Source: Sphingomonadales bacterium Ga0077557 (lineage in GTDB: Bacteria; Pseudomonadota; Alphaproteobacteria; Sphingomonadales; Sphingomonadaceae). From it: 64,000 bases of DNA. Below the pieces are notes generated by a model. It worked only from the letters and a program-made list of their open reading frames with translations, did no database searches and had not been told where the DNA came from. Below are positions 36,021-45,369 of this stretch, in pieces. Position 1 is the stretch's first letter. Each line of letters begins with the position of its first letter. Location: contig LNFI01000028.1 in the NCBI GenBank assembly GCA_001464615.1, positions 108,846-172,845 on the forward strand, read 5' to 3'. Both the position numbers and the translations under genes were made by a program.

Positions 36021-36503
36021 TTGAGCGCTTCACCCCATTTCATCTATCATGAATCGCCCGATCACCCCGGCTGGATGACGTGGGAACTCAACGACCCGAC
36101 ACGCTTCAACAGCCTGTTCGGGCCGTTCCTGCTCAAGGTGGAAGGGCATATGGCGCGTGTCCGGATGCAGCCAGCGCATGTCCACACCAATTTGTCGGGC
36201 CGGATCCATGGCGGTGCGCTGCTCGGCTTTATCGATATTGCGCTGTTCGCCGCTTCGCGCGGGTTCGGACTGATCGAGGCGGGGACAGCGGTGACGCTTG
36301 ATCTGTCGACTCAGTTTATCGGCGCAGGCTCTGCCGAATCGCCGCTTGAAGCGCAGGTCGAATTGCTCAAGGAAACCGGGCGATTACTGTTTCTGCGCGG
36401 GCTGATCGTTCAGGCGGATAGCGACGAACGGATCGCCGCCTTTGCGGGAACGATCCGCAAGCCCAGCCCGAAGCCCAGTCCGATACCAAGTGCCATCCCA
36501 TGA
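36021..36503 (+). CDS. PaaI-type thioesterase (hotdog fold)
   Basis: A 160-residue protein with a single hotdog domain. The block NLSGRIHGGALLGFIDIALF matches the PaaI/YbgC-like HGG motif, with the loop HGG and a catalytic-type Asp (FIDIA). Such enzymes hydrolyse acyl-CoA thioesters; the acyl group cannot be inferred. The C-terminus is a short proline-rich tail (KPSPKPSPIPSAIP). The start is unclear: TTG 36021 has GGGA at 36010-36013 upstream and is preferred over TTG 36006 or 36018. The stop overlaps zapE by 4 bp. Confidence 0.83.
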   Translation: MSASPHFIYHESPDHPGWMTWELNDPTRFNSLFGPFLLKVEGHMARVRMQPAHVHTNLSGRIHGGALLGFIDIALFAASRGFGLIEAGTAVTLDLSTQFIGAGSAESPLEAQVELLKETGRLLFLRGLIVQADSDERIAAFAGTIRKPSPKPSPIPSAIP

Positions 36504-37612
36504 CCTTCGTGCTTGATCGCTATAATCAATTGTTGCGGGCGGGCGAATTACGGCCTGATCGCGAACAGCAGGCCGCCGTTTTGGCGCTGGCGGCACTCGC
36601 GACCGATCTGGAGGCGACCCCCAAGCGCGGCTCAGTGCTGTGGCGCGCGCTTGGTCGCCCGCCAGAGCCGCCCAAGGGCGTCTATCTGTGGGGCGGGGTC
36701 GGGCGCGGCAAATCGATGCTGATGGATTTGTTCTTCAGCTGCGTCGATATCCGCCGCAAGCGCCGCGTGCATTTTCACGAATTCATGCTCGAAGTGCATC
36801 AGCGGCTTGCCGAGGAGCGCAAGAAAGAGGCCGGCGATCCGATCGCCCCGGTTGCTGCCGCGATGGTCGGCGAGGCGCGGCTGATCGCGTTTGATGAGAT
36901 GGTCGTCAACAACACCGCCGATGCCGCGATCCTTTCGCGACTCTTCACTGCGATGTGGGCGCGCGGGCTGACGGTGGTCGCCACCTCCAATCGTCCCCCG
37001 CATGATCTCTATAAGGATGGGCTTAATCGCGGGCTGTTCCTGCCCTTTATCGATCTGATCGGTGAAAAGATGACGGTTGTGCCGCTCAACGGGCCGGTCG
37101 ATTATCGCCGCGATCGGCTCGGTCAGATGGATATGTGGCTGGTCCCCAACGGGCCGGCTGCAACCAAGGCGCTGTCCTCTGCCTTTTTCCGGCTCACTGA
37201 TTATCCGCCCGAGGATCGCGCGCATGTCCCGACGGAGGATATCCCGGTGCAGGGCGCCCGCACGCTGCACGTGCCCAAAAGCCTCAAAGGCGTATCGGTA
37301 TTTTCGTTCAAGCGACTCTGTGGCGAACCGCGCGGTGCGGCCGACTATCTGGCGATTGCGCGGCGTTTCCACACTGTCATCATCGTCGGCATTCCCCGGC
37401 TCGGGCCGGAAAACCGCAATGAAGCGGCACGGTTCGTCACCCTGGTCGATGCGCTTTACGAGAATAACGTCAAATTGATCGCCGCTGCGGATGCGTCACC
37501 TGATCAGCTTTATACAAAGGGCGATGGCGCATTTGAATTTGAACGCACCGCCTCGCGGCTCGAAGAGATGCAATCTGATCGCTATCTTGCAAAGGGGCAT
37601 GGCGCGGTTTGA
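36500..37612 (+). CDS. zapE: Cell division ATPase ZapE (AFG1/LACE1 family)
   Basis: A 370-residue AAA-like ATPase. Walker A is WGGVGRGKS (about residues 65-73), Walker B is LIAFDEM with a following NNTADA block, and the RxxF-type VHFHEFMLEVHQRL segment is the usual family marker. In E. coli ZapE associates with the Z-ring late in division; mitochondrial relatives act in protein quality control. It overlaps the thioesterase gene by 4 bp and precedes mdh by 144 bp. In many alphaproteobacteria zapE lies just upstream of mdh, which agrees with this layout. Confidence 0.93.
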   Translation: MTFVLDRYNQLLRAGELRPDREQQAAVLALAALATDLEATPKRGSVLWRALGRPPEPPKGVYLWGGVGRGKSMLMDLFFSCVDIRRKRRVHFHEFMLEVHQRLAEERKKEAGDPIAPVAAAMVGEARLIAFDEMVVNNTADAAILSRLFTAMWARGLTVVATSNRPPHDLYKDGLNRGLFLPFIDLIGEKMTVVPLNGPVDYRRDRLGQMDMWLVPNGPAATKALSSAFFRLTDYPPEDRAHVPTEDIPVQGARTLHVPKSLKGVSVFSFKRLCGEPRGAADYLAIARRFHTVIIVGIPRLGPENRNEAARFVTLVDALYENNVKLIAAADASPDQLYTKGDGAFEFERTASRLEEMQSDRYLAKGHGAV

Positions 37613-38719
<1,107 letters not shown>

Positions 38720-38725
38720 TCGGTT

Positions 38726-38788
38726 GTCACTCCGGCGAATGCCGGAGTCTCATGCGAGACGCGATGCCAGCGGCTGATGGCATGACGG
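38726..38788. repeat. Palindromic repeat after mdh with several short hairpins
   Basis: Three short hairpins in a row: ACTCCGGC-GAAT-GCCGGAGT, GTCTC-ATGC-GAGAC shared at one base, and ATGCCA...TGGCAT. The ends GTCA and TGAC also pair. It begins 6 bp after the mdh stop and may end the mdh transcript. The first hairpin is of the widespread ACTCCGGCGAA type also seen at 43530-43610. Confidence 0.7.
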
Positions 38789-38808
38789 AATAGGGACGAT
38801 AATCAATC

Positions 38809-38889
38809 ATGATCATCCTCGTCGACAAGAACACCGTAGACATAACGTCGGTAATGACCGGCGAAATCGACAGCTTTCGGTCTGCGTGA
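38809..38889 (+). pseudogene. Diverged remnant of the sucD 5' end
   Basis: A 27-codon frame (ATG to TGA) encoding MIILVDKNTVDITSVMTGEI and then DSFRSA. The first residues of the real SucD at 39442 are [20 protein letters not shown] and then GSFHTQA, so the two line up without gaps over the full 26 residues, with matching DNA stretches such as CTCGTCGACAA and ATGACCGGCGAAA. It is thus a degenerate copy of the beginning of sucD, ending in a stop. The DUF29 gene lies between the remnant and the intact gene. The copy is too short to be functional as a ligase subunit. Confidence 0.75.
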
Positions 38890-38924
38890 TTACAGGCCTG
38901 TCAGGAATATGATAACTAGATTGA

Positions 38925-39413
38925 ATGGCTGAGCACGATCCCCCTTCTCCCGCACGCCGCAATTACCCGGCGTATGACGAGGATTTTGCTGCCTGGGTTC
39001 AGTCACAGGCGGCCTTGCTGCGCGCGCATCGTTTCGACGAACTGGACATCGCAAATTTGGTGGAAGAGGTTGAAAGCGTGGGCAGGAGTGAATTTCGCGC
39101 ATTCGTTAGTGCTGTCGAACTCATTATCCTGCACATGATGAAATGGGATTATCAGCCCGAGCGGCAAGGCCGTAGCTGGCGCGTGACAATTGTGACGCAG
39201 CGGCGGATGGTAAGCCGGCTTCTCAAGGAAAATCCAAGCTTCAAGGCGCGCATCGCAGAGGCGATAGACGACGCATATTTCGTTGTCCCCGCGCTGGTGG
39301 AGCAGGCCACGACGATCCCCGCGCACCGTTTGCCCGAATCCTGCCCCTATAGCTGGGACGACATCATGACCCGGCTCCACGATCTCGATCCCGACCGGCC
39401 CTGGCCGAACTGA
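38925..39413 (+). CDS. DUF29 family protein
   Basis: A 162-residue protein of the DUF29 family, recognised by [34 protein letters not shown] near the N-terminus (key parts YDEDFAAW and ANLVEEVE), [16 protein letters not shown] in the middle and CPYSWDDIM at the end. DUF29 genes are numerous in cyanobacteria and some proteobacteria; the function is unknown. It interrupts the TCA gene order between mdh and sucD and is flanked upstream by a diverged fragment of sucD, so it was probably brought in by recombination. The ATG at 38925 is 29 bp before sucD as measured from its stop, so it may be cotranscribed with sucD. Confidence 0.85.
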   Translation: MAEHDPPSPARRNYPAYDEDFAAWVQSQAALLRAHRFDELDIANLVEEVESVGRSEFRAFVSAVELIILHMMKWDYQPERQGRSWRVTIVTQRRMVSRLLKENPSFKARIAEAIDDAYFVVPALVEQATTIPAHRLPESCPYSWDDIMTRLHDLDPDRPWPN

Positions 39414-39441
39414 CCCATCCAAAACGGAGCGCACCCGCCCC

Positions 39442-40326
39442 ATGAGCATTCTCGTCGACAAACACACCAAGGTCATCACGCAAGGGATGACCGGCGAAAC
39501 CGGCAGCTTCCACACCCAGGCGGCGCTGGCTTACGGCACGCAGATGGTCGGCGGGGTTACGCCGGGCAAGGGCGGGACCGAGCATATCGGGCTGCCGGTT
39601 TTCAACACGGTGCATGAGGCCGTTGCGAAGACCGGCGCGACGGCATCGGTCGTCTATGTGCCGCCCCCCTTTGCGGCGGATTCGATTCTGGAGGCGATCG
39701 ATGCCCAGGTGCCGCTGATCGTGTGCATCACCGAAGGCATTCCGGTGCTCGACATGGTCAAGGTCAAGCGCTCACTCAGCGGCTCCAAGTCGCGGCTGAT
39801 CGGCCCGAACTGCCCCGGCGTGCTGACGCCCGGCGAATGCAAGATCGGCATCATGCCCGGCAGCATCTTCAAGAAAGGCTCGGTCGGCGTCGTCTCGCGC
39901 TCGGGCACGCTCACCTATGAAGCCGTGTTCCAGACCTCGAACGCCGGGCTCGGTCAGACGACCGCGGTCGGCATTGGCGGCGATCCCGTCAACGGCACCA
40001 ATTTCATCGATATGCTGGAATTGTTCCTGGCCGATGATGAAACGCATTCGATCATCATGATCGGCGAAATCGGCGGTTCGGCCGAAGAAGAAGCTGCCCA
40101 GTTTTTGAAAGACGAAGCGCGCAAAGGCCGCAAAAAGCCGATGGCCGGTTTTATCGCCGGTCGCACTGCCCCGCCGGGGCGTCGCATGGGTCACGCCGGG
40201 GCGATCGTGTCGGGTGGTCAGGGCGGTGCCGAAGACAAGATCGCTGCAATGGAAGCCGCCGGCATCCGGATGGCGGACAGCCCGAGCGAACTCGGCACCA
40301 CTTTGCTCGCGGTGTTGAACGGGTGA
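39442..40326 (+). CDS. sucD: Succinyl-CoA synthetase, alpha subunit
   Basis: Forms succinate and a nucleoside triphosphate from succinyl-CoA with the beta subunit SucC. The 294-residue protein has the CoA-binding Rossmann domain ([12 protein letters not shown], then [18 protein letters not shown] in part) and the ligase domain with the phosphorylated His in [34 protein letters not shown] is the nucleotide-end block. Length is normal. No sucC gene is in the window, as in other sphingomonads where it lies elsewhere to my knowledge. A broken copy of its 5' end lies 553 bp upstream of its stop-free start, beyond the DUF29 gene. Confidence 0.97.
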   Translation: MSILVDKHTKVITQGMTGETGSFHTQAALAYGTQMVGGVTPGKGGTEHIGLPVFNTVHEAVAKTGATASVVYVPPPFAADSILEAIDAQVPLIVCITEGIPVLDMVKVKRSLSGSKSRLIGPNCPGVLTPGECKIGIMPGSIFKKGSVGVVSRSGTLTYEAVFQTSNAGLGQTTAVGIGGDPVNGTNFIDMLELFLADDETHSIIMIGEIGGSAEEEAAQFLKDEARKGRKKPMAGFIAGRTAPPGRRMGHAGAIVSGGQGGAEDKIAAMEAAGIRMADSPSELGTTLLAVLNG

Positions 40327-40332
40327 GCTAAA

Positions 40333-40356
40333 CCTTCTCCCCGGTGGGGAGAAGGA
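40333..40356. repeat. Short CTTCTCCCC hairpin after sucD
   Basis: CCTTCTCCCC and GGGGAGAAGG form a 10 bp stem around a 4-base loop, 6 bp after the sucD stop. Such hairpins are usually the left end of a longer palindromic repeat; here further inverted segments continue towards the twin-hairpin element at 40490. It may weaken read-through into sucA. Confidence 0.7.
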
Positions 40357-40489
40357 TACGAAAGCTTGGCAACTCCTTGCTTAGCTGAGGTTGGATGAGG
40401 GGCGGCAGCGTGCGATTATCGAGCGCCTGTCACCTTCACCTAGTTACGACTAGGTCCCGCTGAAGGAGCGGAGCCAAGTCTGCGCACCC

Positions 40490-40552
40490 AGTTCGGGGTA
40501 AACAATCCCCGGATTGTTTAGGCCATGCCGGGGGCATGGCCTACCCCGAACT
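40490..40552. repeat. Twin-hairpin palindrome, D family, copy 3
   Basis: An 11-base outer stem (AGTTCGGGGTA and TACCCCGAACT) encloses two hairpins: 40499-40520 (TAAACAATCC-CC-GGATTGTTTA) and 40521-40541 (GGCCATGCC-GGG-GGCATGGCC). The first loop is C-only and the second G-only. Read on the minus strand, it matches the core at 59616-59679 in its first hairpin but has a different second stem with compensating changes. It lies in the 260 bp gap between sucD and sucA. Confidence 0.88.
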
Positions 40553-40586
40553 CCCTCAACGGAGAGGGAAGAGAAGGACGATCATA

Positions 40587-43514
40587 ATGGGCTATGAAGG
40601 CCAGGATTTCGAAACGCTCGCAGGCTCGGTTAGCCCGGCCTTTATCGACACGCTGTATGCGCGCTACAAGGCGTCGCCCGACAGTGTCGAGCCGGGCTGG
40701 CGCGGCTTTTTCGAAGGGCTGGAGGGCAGCCATCCTGGCCCAAGCTGGCAGCAGGCGAATTGGCCCGCGACCACCACCGATGATCTCACTGCCGCACTTG
40801 ATCCCAGCCAGATGGAGCCAGCGCCAAAGCCAGTGCGTGGCGCGCCCAAACCCGCAGCAGCACCGGCCGCGCCGACGACTGATGTGACATCGGCCGCTGC
40901 AGATTCGATCCGCGCGATGATGCTGATCCGCACCTACCGGGTGCGTGGGCATCTCGCTGCCAAGCTTGATCCGCTCGGCATCGCCAAGCAGGAATTGCCC
41001 GCTGATCTGACCCCGGAATATCATGGGTTCTCCGGGGGCGATCTCGACAAGCCGGTTTATCTGGGCGGCGCGCTTGGCCGGCAATGGGCCACGGTGCGTG
41101 AAATCGTTGCGACCCTGCAGAAGAATTACTGCGGGTCGGTCGGCCTTGAATATATGCACATCGCCGATGTCGAGGAACGCCGTTTCCTGCAGGATCGGAT
41201 GGAAGGCCAGGACAAGGCGATTGAATTCTCGCCGATGGGCAAGAAGGCGATCCTCAACAAGGTGATCGAGGCCGAACAGTGGGAGAAATTCCTCGGCCGC
41301 AAATATGTCGGCACCAAGCGCTTCGGGCTCGATGGCGGCGAAAGCATGATCCCCGCGCTGGAAAGCGTGATCAAATATGGCGGGCAATTCGGCATCCGCG
41401 AAATCGTCTATGGCATGGCGCATCGCGGCCGGTTGAACGTGCTCGCCAATGTGATGGCCAAGGCCTACCGCGTGATCTTCCACGAATTTGGCGGTGGTTC
41501 GGACAATCCCGATGACGTGGCGGGGTCAGGCGATGTGAAATACCATCTCGGCACCAGCACCGACCGCGAATTTGACGGCGTCAATGTGCATATGTCGCTG
41601 GTCGCAAACCCCTCGCATCTCGAAGCGGCCGATCCGGTCGTGCTCGGCAAGACCCGCGCGATCCAGACGATCGCCGGGGACCTGGAAAATCACAGCGGCT
41701 CGCTGCCCGTGCTGATCCATGGCGACGCGGCCTTTGCGGGGCAGGGCATCGTCTGGGAGTGCCTCGGCTTTTCGGGGATTCGCGGATACAATACTGGTGG
41801 CTGCCTGCATTTCATCATCAACAACCAGATCGGCTTCACCACCAGCCCGCAATATGCGCGCTCCTCGCCCTATCCATCGGACGTGGCCAAGGGCGTTCAG
41901 GCACCGATCTTCCACGTCAATGGCGACGATCCTGAGGCAGTGACCTTTGCGTGCAAGATGGCGATTGAATTCCGCCAAACCTTCAAGCGCGACATCGTCA
42001 TCGACATGTGGTGCTATCGCCGCTTCGGCCATAACGAAGGCGACGAGCCGAGCTTCACCCAGCCACTCATGTATGATCGCATCCGCCAGCACCCGCCGGT
42101 CAGCGAGATTTATGGCAAGAAGCTGATGGCAGAGGGCGTGATTGATCAGGCCTGGGTCGATGACACGATCAGCCAGTTCACGACATTGCTCGAAGGCGAG
42201 TTTGAGGCTGGCGCCAATTACAAGCCCAACAAGGCGGACTGGTTCGCTGGCCGCTGGTCGGGCCTGCATGCGCCCGCTGATCCAGAGACCGCACGCCGCA
42301 ATATCCCGACGGGGATTGAGGGCAAATTGTTCGACAGCATCGGCCGAACGCTGACGACGGTGCCGAACAGCATCAAGATCCACAAGACGCTCGCCCGCGT
42401 GATCGACGCCAAGCGCGAGATGTTCAAAACGGGTGCGAATTTCGATTGGGCAACCGGCGAAGCGCTCGCCTTTGGCTCGCTGTTGTCGGAAGGCTATGGC
42501 GTGCGCTTGTCGGGCCAGGATTCGGGACGCGGTACCTTCAGCCAGCGCCACGCCGTGTGGGTCGATCAGACCGACGAGCATAAATATGTGCCGCTCTGGA
42601 CGATTGAGCATGGCAGTTTTGAAGTGCTCGACAGCCCGCTCTCCGAATATGGCGTGCTCGGTTTCGAATATGGCTATGCGCTCGCTGACCCGAAAACGCT
42701 GGTGCTGTGGGAAGCACAGTTCGGCGATTTCATGAACGGCGCGCAGATCATGATCGATCAGTTCATTGCCTCGGGCGAATCCAAATGGCTGCGCGCCAAT
42801 GGCCTCGTCATGCTGCTGCCGCATGGCTATGAGGGGCAGGGGCCAGAGCATAGCTCGGCGCGGCCCGAACGTTTCCTGCAGCTCTGCGCGGGCGATAATA
42901 TGCAGGTCGCCAACTGCACCACGCCGGCCAATTATTTCCATCTGTTGCGGCGGCAGATGCACCGGCCATTCCGTAAGCCGTTGATCGTCTTCACGCCCAA
43001 ATCGCTGCTGCGCCACAAGCTTGCCGTGTCAGCGGCAGCTGATTTCCAGGGCGAAAGCCATTTCATGCGGATCCTGTCCGATCCCTGGGCGCCCAAGGAC
43101 GAAGACGTGAAGCGGCTGGTGCTGTGCACCGGCAAGGTCGCCTATGATCTGATGGAGGCACGCAACACAGCGGGCGACACGAATACCGCGATCGTCCGTA
43201 TCGAACAGCTTTATCCCTTCCCCAGCGACGCGTTGACGATCCGGCTGGCGCGGAAGACCAATCTGGAAACCGTGGTCTGGGCGCAGGAAGAGCCGAAAAA
43301 CAACGGCGCTTGGTTCTTCGTCGAACCGTTCATCGAGGAATGCCTCGCCGGTGCTGGTCGTAACGTCGCCCGCGCGCGTTATGCTGGCCGCGCGGCGGCG
43401 GCGTCGCCCGCCACCGGGCTGATGAAGCGCCACCAGATGGAACAAGCCGCGCTGATCGCTGATGCGCTTGGCCATAATGTGCGCGAGGAAATCAGGCGCA
43501 ATCGCAAGAGTTAA
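40587..43514 (+). CDS. sucA: 2-oxoglutarate dehydrogenase E1 component
   Basis: Thiamine-diphosphate-dependent decarboxylase that begins the oxoglutarate dehydrogenase reaction and loads succinyl groups on SucB. The 975-residue protein has the N-terminal E2-binding tail, the TPP domain with HGDAAFAGQGIVWECL and the GDGD-like metal segment, the substrate block GMAHRGRLNVL, and the C-terminal pyrimidine-binding domain with GYALADPKTLVLWEAQFGDF, shown in part by ALADPKTLVLWEAQFGDF. ATG 40587 is preceded by GAGAAGGAC. Residues about 70-112 form an Ala/Pro-rich linker (KPAAAPAAPT). It is separated from sucD by repeats but is in the expected order with sucB and lpdA. Confidence 0.97.
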   Translation: MGYEGQDFETLAGSVSPAFIDTLYARYKASPDSVEPGWRGFFEGLEGSHPGPSWQQANWPATTTDDLTAALDPSQMEPAPKPVRGAPKPAAAPAAPTTDVTSAAADSIRAMMLIRTYRVRGHLAAKLDPLGIAKQELPADLTPEYHGFSGGDLDKPVYLGGALGRQWATVREIVATLQKNYCGSVGLEYMHIADVEERRFLQDRMEGQDKAIEFSPMGKKAILNKVIEAEQWEKFLGRKYVGTKRFGLDGGESMIPALESVIKYGGQFGIREIVYGMAHRGRLNVLANVMAKAYRVIFHEFGGGSDNPDDVAGSGDVKYHLGTSTDREFDGVNVHMSLVANPSHLEAADPVVLGKTRAIQTIAGDLENHSGSLPVLIHGDAAFAGQGIVWECLGFSGIRGYNTGGCLHFIINNQIGFTTSPQYARSSPYPSDVAKGVQAPIFHVNGDDPEAVTFACKMAIEFRQTFKRDIVIDMWCYRRFGHNEGDEPSFTQPLMYDRIRQHPPVSEIYGKKLMAEGVIDQAWVDDTISQFTTLLEGEFEAGANYKPNKADWFAGRWSGLHAPADPETARRNIPTGIEGKLFDSIGRTLTTVPNSIKIHKTLARVIDAKREMFKTGANFDWATGEALAFGSLLSEGYGVRLSGQDSGRGTFSQRHAVWVDQTDEHKYVPLWTIEHGSFEVLDSPLSEYGVLGFEYGYALADPKTLVLWEAQFGDFMNGAQIMIDQFIASGESKWLRANGLVMLLPHGYEGQGPEHSSARPERFLQLCAGDNMQVANCTTPANYFHLLRRQMHRPFRKPLIVFTPKSLLRHKLAVSAAADFQGESHFMRILSDPWAPKDEDVKRLVLCTGKVAYDLMEARNTAGDTNTAIVRIEQLYPFPSDALTIRLARKTNLETVVWAQEEPKNNGAWFFVEPFIEECLAGAGRNVARARYAGRAAAASPATGLMKRHQMEQAALIADALGHNVREEIRRNRKS

Positions 43515-43529
43515 CCCACCCCGCCGCCA

Positions 43530-43610
43530 CGTTACTCCGGCGAAAGCTGGGGTCTCGAGCGGCCATGGGATGGCAACCCCATAAAGACCCCCGCTTCCGC
43601 TGGGGTGACG
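43530..43610. repeat. Palindromic repeat between sucA and sucB
   Basis: About 81 bp with ends CGTTACTCC and GGGTGACG and internal pairings such as ATGGGATGGCAACCCCAT and CCCCCGCTTCCGCTGGGG. The start (ACTCCGGCGAAAGCTGGGGT) is of the type seen after mdh. It fills the gap between sucA and sucB and may modulate read-through between the E1 and E2 genes. Confidence 0.7.
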
Positions 43611-43635
43611 AACAAAAGAAGCAAGGACTGCTCAG

Positions 43636-44838
43636 ATGGCAACCGAAGTCAAAGTCCCCGTACTCGGCGAATCGATCACCGAAGCCACGCTTGGCGAATG
43701 GCTGAAGCAGCCAGGCGATCCGGTCGCGCTCGACGAGCCCGTCGCCAGCCTGGAAACCGATAAGGTTTCGGTGGAGGTCGGCGCGCCGGTCGCTGGCGTG
43801 ATGGGCCAGCATGCGGTGCAGGTCGGCGATGTCGTGCTTGTCGGCGCGATGATCGCGACGATTGATGCTGGCGTTGCGGCTGCAGCGGCTCCGGTTGCTG
43901 CTGCGCCCGCCTCGGCGGAGCCCGCCAGCGAAGCCGCGCCCGCCGCGCTGTCGCCCTCGGTCCGCAGGGCGGTGCTTGAAACCGGTGTTGATCCGTCGAC
44001 CGTCACCGGCACCGGCAAGGATGGCCGCCTGACCAAGGACGATGTCCTTGCTGCCGCCAGCACGCCCGCAGCGCCCGCCCCTGCCGTGGCAGCAACCCCC
44101 GCTGCGCCCGCGCTGCCCGTCGCCACGACGACCGGCACGCGCAAGGAGGAGCGCGTCCGCATGACGCGCCTGCGCCAGACCATCGCCAAGCGGCTGAAGG
44201 AAGCGCAGAATAGCGCCGCGATGCTCACCACCTTCAACGACGTCGACATGACGGCGGTGATTGAGGCGCGTAACAAGTATAAGGATCTGTTCGAAAAGAA
44301 GCACGGCGTCCGGCTGGGCTTCATGGGCTTCTTCGCCAAGGCTGCGTGCCTGGCGCTGAAGGACGTGCCGAGCGTCAATGCCTCGATCGAGGGTGACGAA
44401 ATCGTCTATCACGATTACGCCGATATCTCGGTCGCGGTGTCCTCACCCGGCGGGCTCGTCGTGCCGGTGGTGCGTAATGCCGACACCATGTCGGTCGCGC
44501 AGATCGAGCGCACGATCGGCGATTTCGGCAAGCGCGCTAAGGACGGCACGCTCAAGATCGACGAGATGCAGGGCGGCACCTTCACGATCAGCAATGGCGG
44601 CGTGTTCGGCTCGCTGATGTCGACCCCGATCATCAACCCCCCGCAGTCGGCGGTGCTCGGCCTCCACCGCATCGAGGACCGCGCGGTGGTGGTGAATGGC
44701 CAGATCGTGATCCGCCCGATGATGTACCTCGCACTCAGCTACGACCACCGCCTGATCGATGGGCGCGAGGCGGTGACGTTCCTGGTGGCGCTCAAGAACG
44801 CGATCGAGGATCCGACTCGGATTTTGATTGACCTTTAA
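43636..44838 (+). CDS. sucB: 2-oxoglutarate dehydrogenase E2, dihydrolipoyllysine succinyltransferase
   Basis: Core of the oxoglutarate dehydrogenase complex, moving the succinyl group to CoA. The 400-residue protein has one lipoyl domain with lipoylated Lys43 (ETDKVSVEV), an Ala/Pro-rich linker, a peripheral-subunit-binding domain ([20 protein letters not shown] in part), another Ala/Pro linker and the catalytic domain with [16 protein letters not shown], where His and Asp act in catalysis. Organisation is standard. It is followed by a DUF1877 gene that now separates it from lpdA. Confidence 0.97.
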   Translation: MATEVKVPVLGESITEATLGEWLKQPGDPVALDEPVASLETDKVSVEVGAPVAGVMGQHAVQVGDVVLVGAMIATIDAGVAAAAAPVAAAPASAEPASEAAPAALSPSVRRAVLETGVDPSTVTGTGKDGRLTKDDVLAAASTPAAPAPAVAATPAAPALPVATTTGTRKEERVRMTRLRQTIAKRLKEAQNSAAMLTTFNDVDMTAVIEARNKYKDLFEKKHGVRLGFMGFFAKAACLALKDVPSVNASIEGDEIVYHDYADISVAVSSPGGLVVPVVRNADTMSVAQIERTIGDFGKRAKDGTLKIDEMQGGTFTISNGGVFGSLMSTPIINPPQSAVLGLHRIEDRAVVVNGQIVIRPMMYLALSYDHRLIDGREAVTFLVALKNAIEDPTRILIDL

Positions 44839-44858
44839 GCCAACGTGGAGCGCGAACG

Positions 44859-45353
44859 ATGGGAATGGTATGGGTCATGGCCACTGCGACCAGTGAACAG
44901 GTTGTGGCGCTCCGTGCCGATCCTTCAGCTATCTATGACTTCGTCAATTCCGATGAGGCCTACCAATCTGGCAGGATTCTTGATCTCGATAAGCAATGGC
45001 ACGCGGTCCATTTCATGCTGACGGGATCTGCGGACGCGACAAATGATCCGCTGAGCCTAATTATCGGTCATTTTGAACAAGTTGGACCGGACAATGGCTA
45101 CGGCCCGGCATGGCTTGTCCCGAGCGATTTCATTGCCAAGTTCGATGCAGCGCTGTCGGCACTGTCGGACGCCGATCTCTCCGCAAGGTTCGATGCCGCC
45201 GCGATGGTGCGTGAAGATGTCTACATCGCCGATGCGCTGGCGAGCGAGGGAGACGAGGCGCGAGTGTTCTTGATGGAAGACATTACTCGCCTCAGAGAAT
45301 TCGTCGCTAAAGCCGCAGCCGATCGATCACACGCCTTCGCCCTAATTACCTGA
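44859..45353 (+). CDS. DUF1877 family protein
   Basis: A 164-residue protein resembling the DUF1877 (YfbM-like) family: it includes LDLDKQWHAVHFMLTGSADA, the most typical segment, and a helical C-terminal half. Function is unknown. It lies between sucB and lpdA with 20 and 16 bp spacing, in the same orientation, so it should be transcribed with the complex genes. Family members are scattered in genomes and not usually linked with sucB, so this is an insertion into a conserved operon. Confidence 0.82.
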   Translation: MGMVWVMATATSEQVVALRADPSAIYDFVNSDEAYQSGRILDLDKQWHAVHFMLTGSADATNDPLSLIIGHFEQVGPDNGYGPAWLVPSDFIAKFDAALSALSDADLSARFDAAAMVREDVYIADALASEGDEARVFLMEDITRLREFVAKAAADRSHAFALIT

Positions 45354-45369
45354 GAGAACGGAGCCTCGC

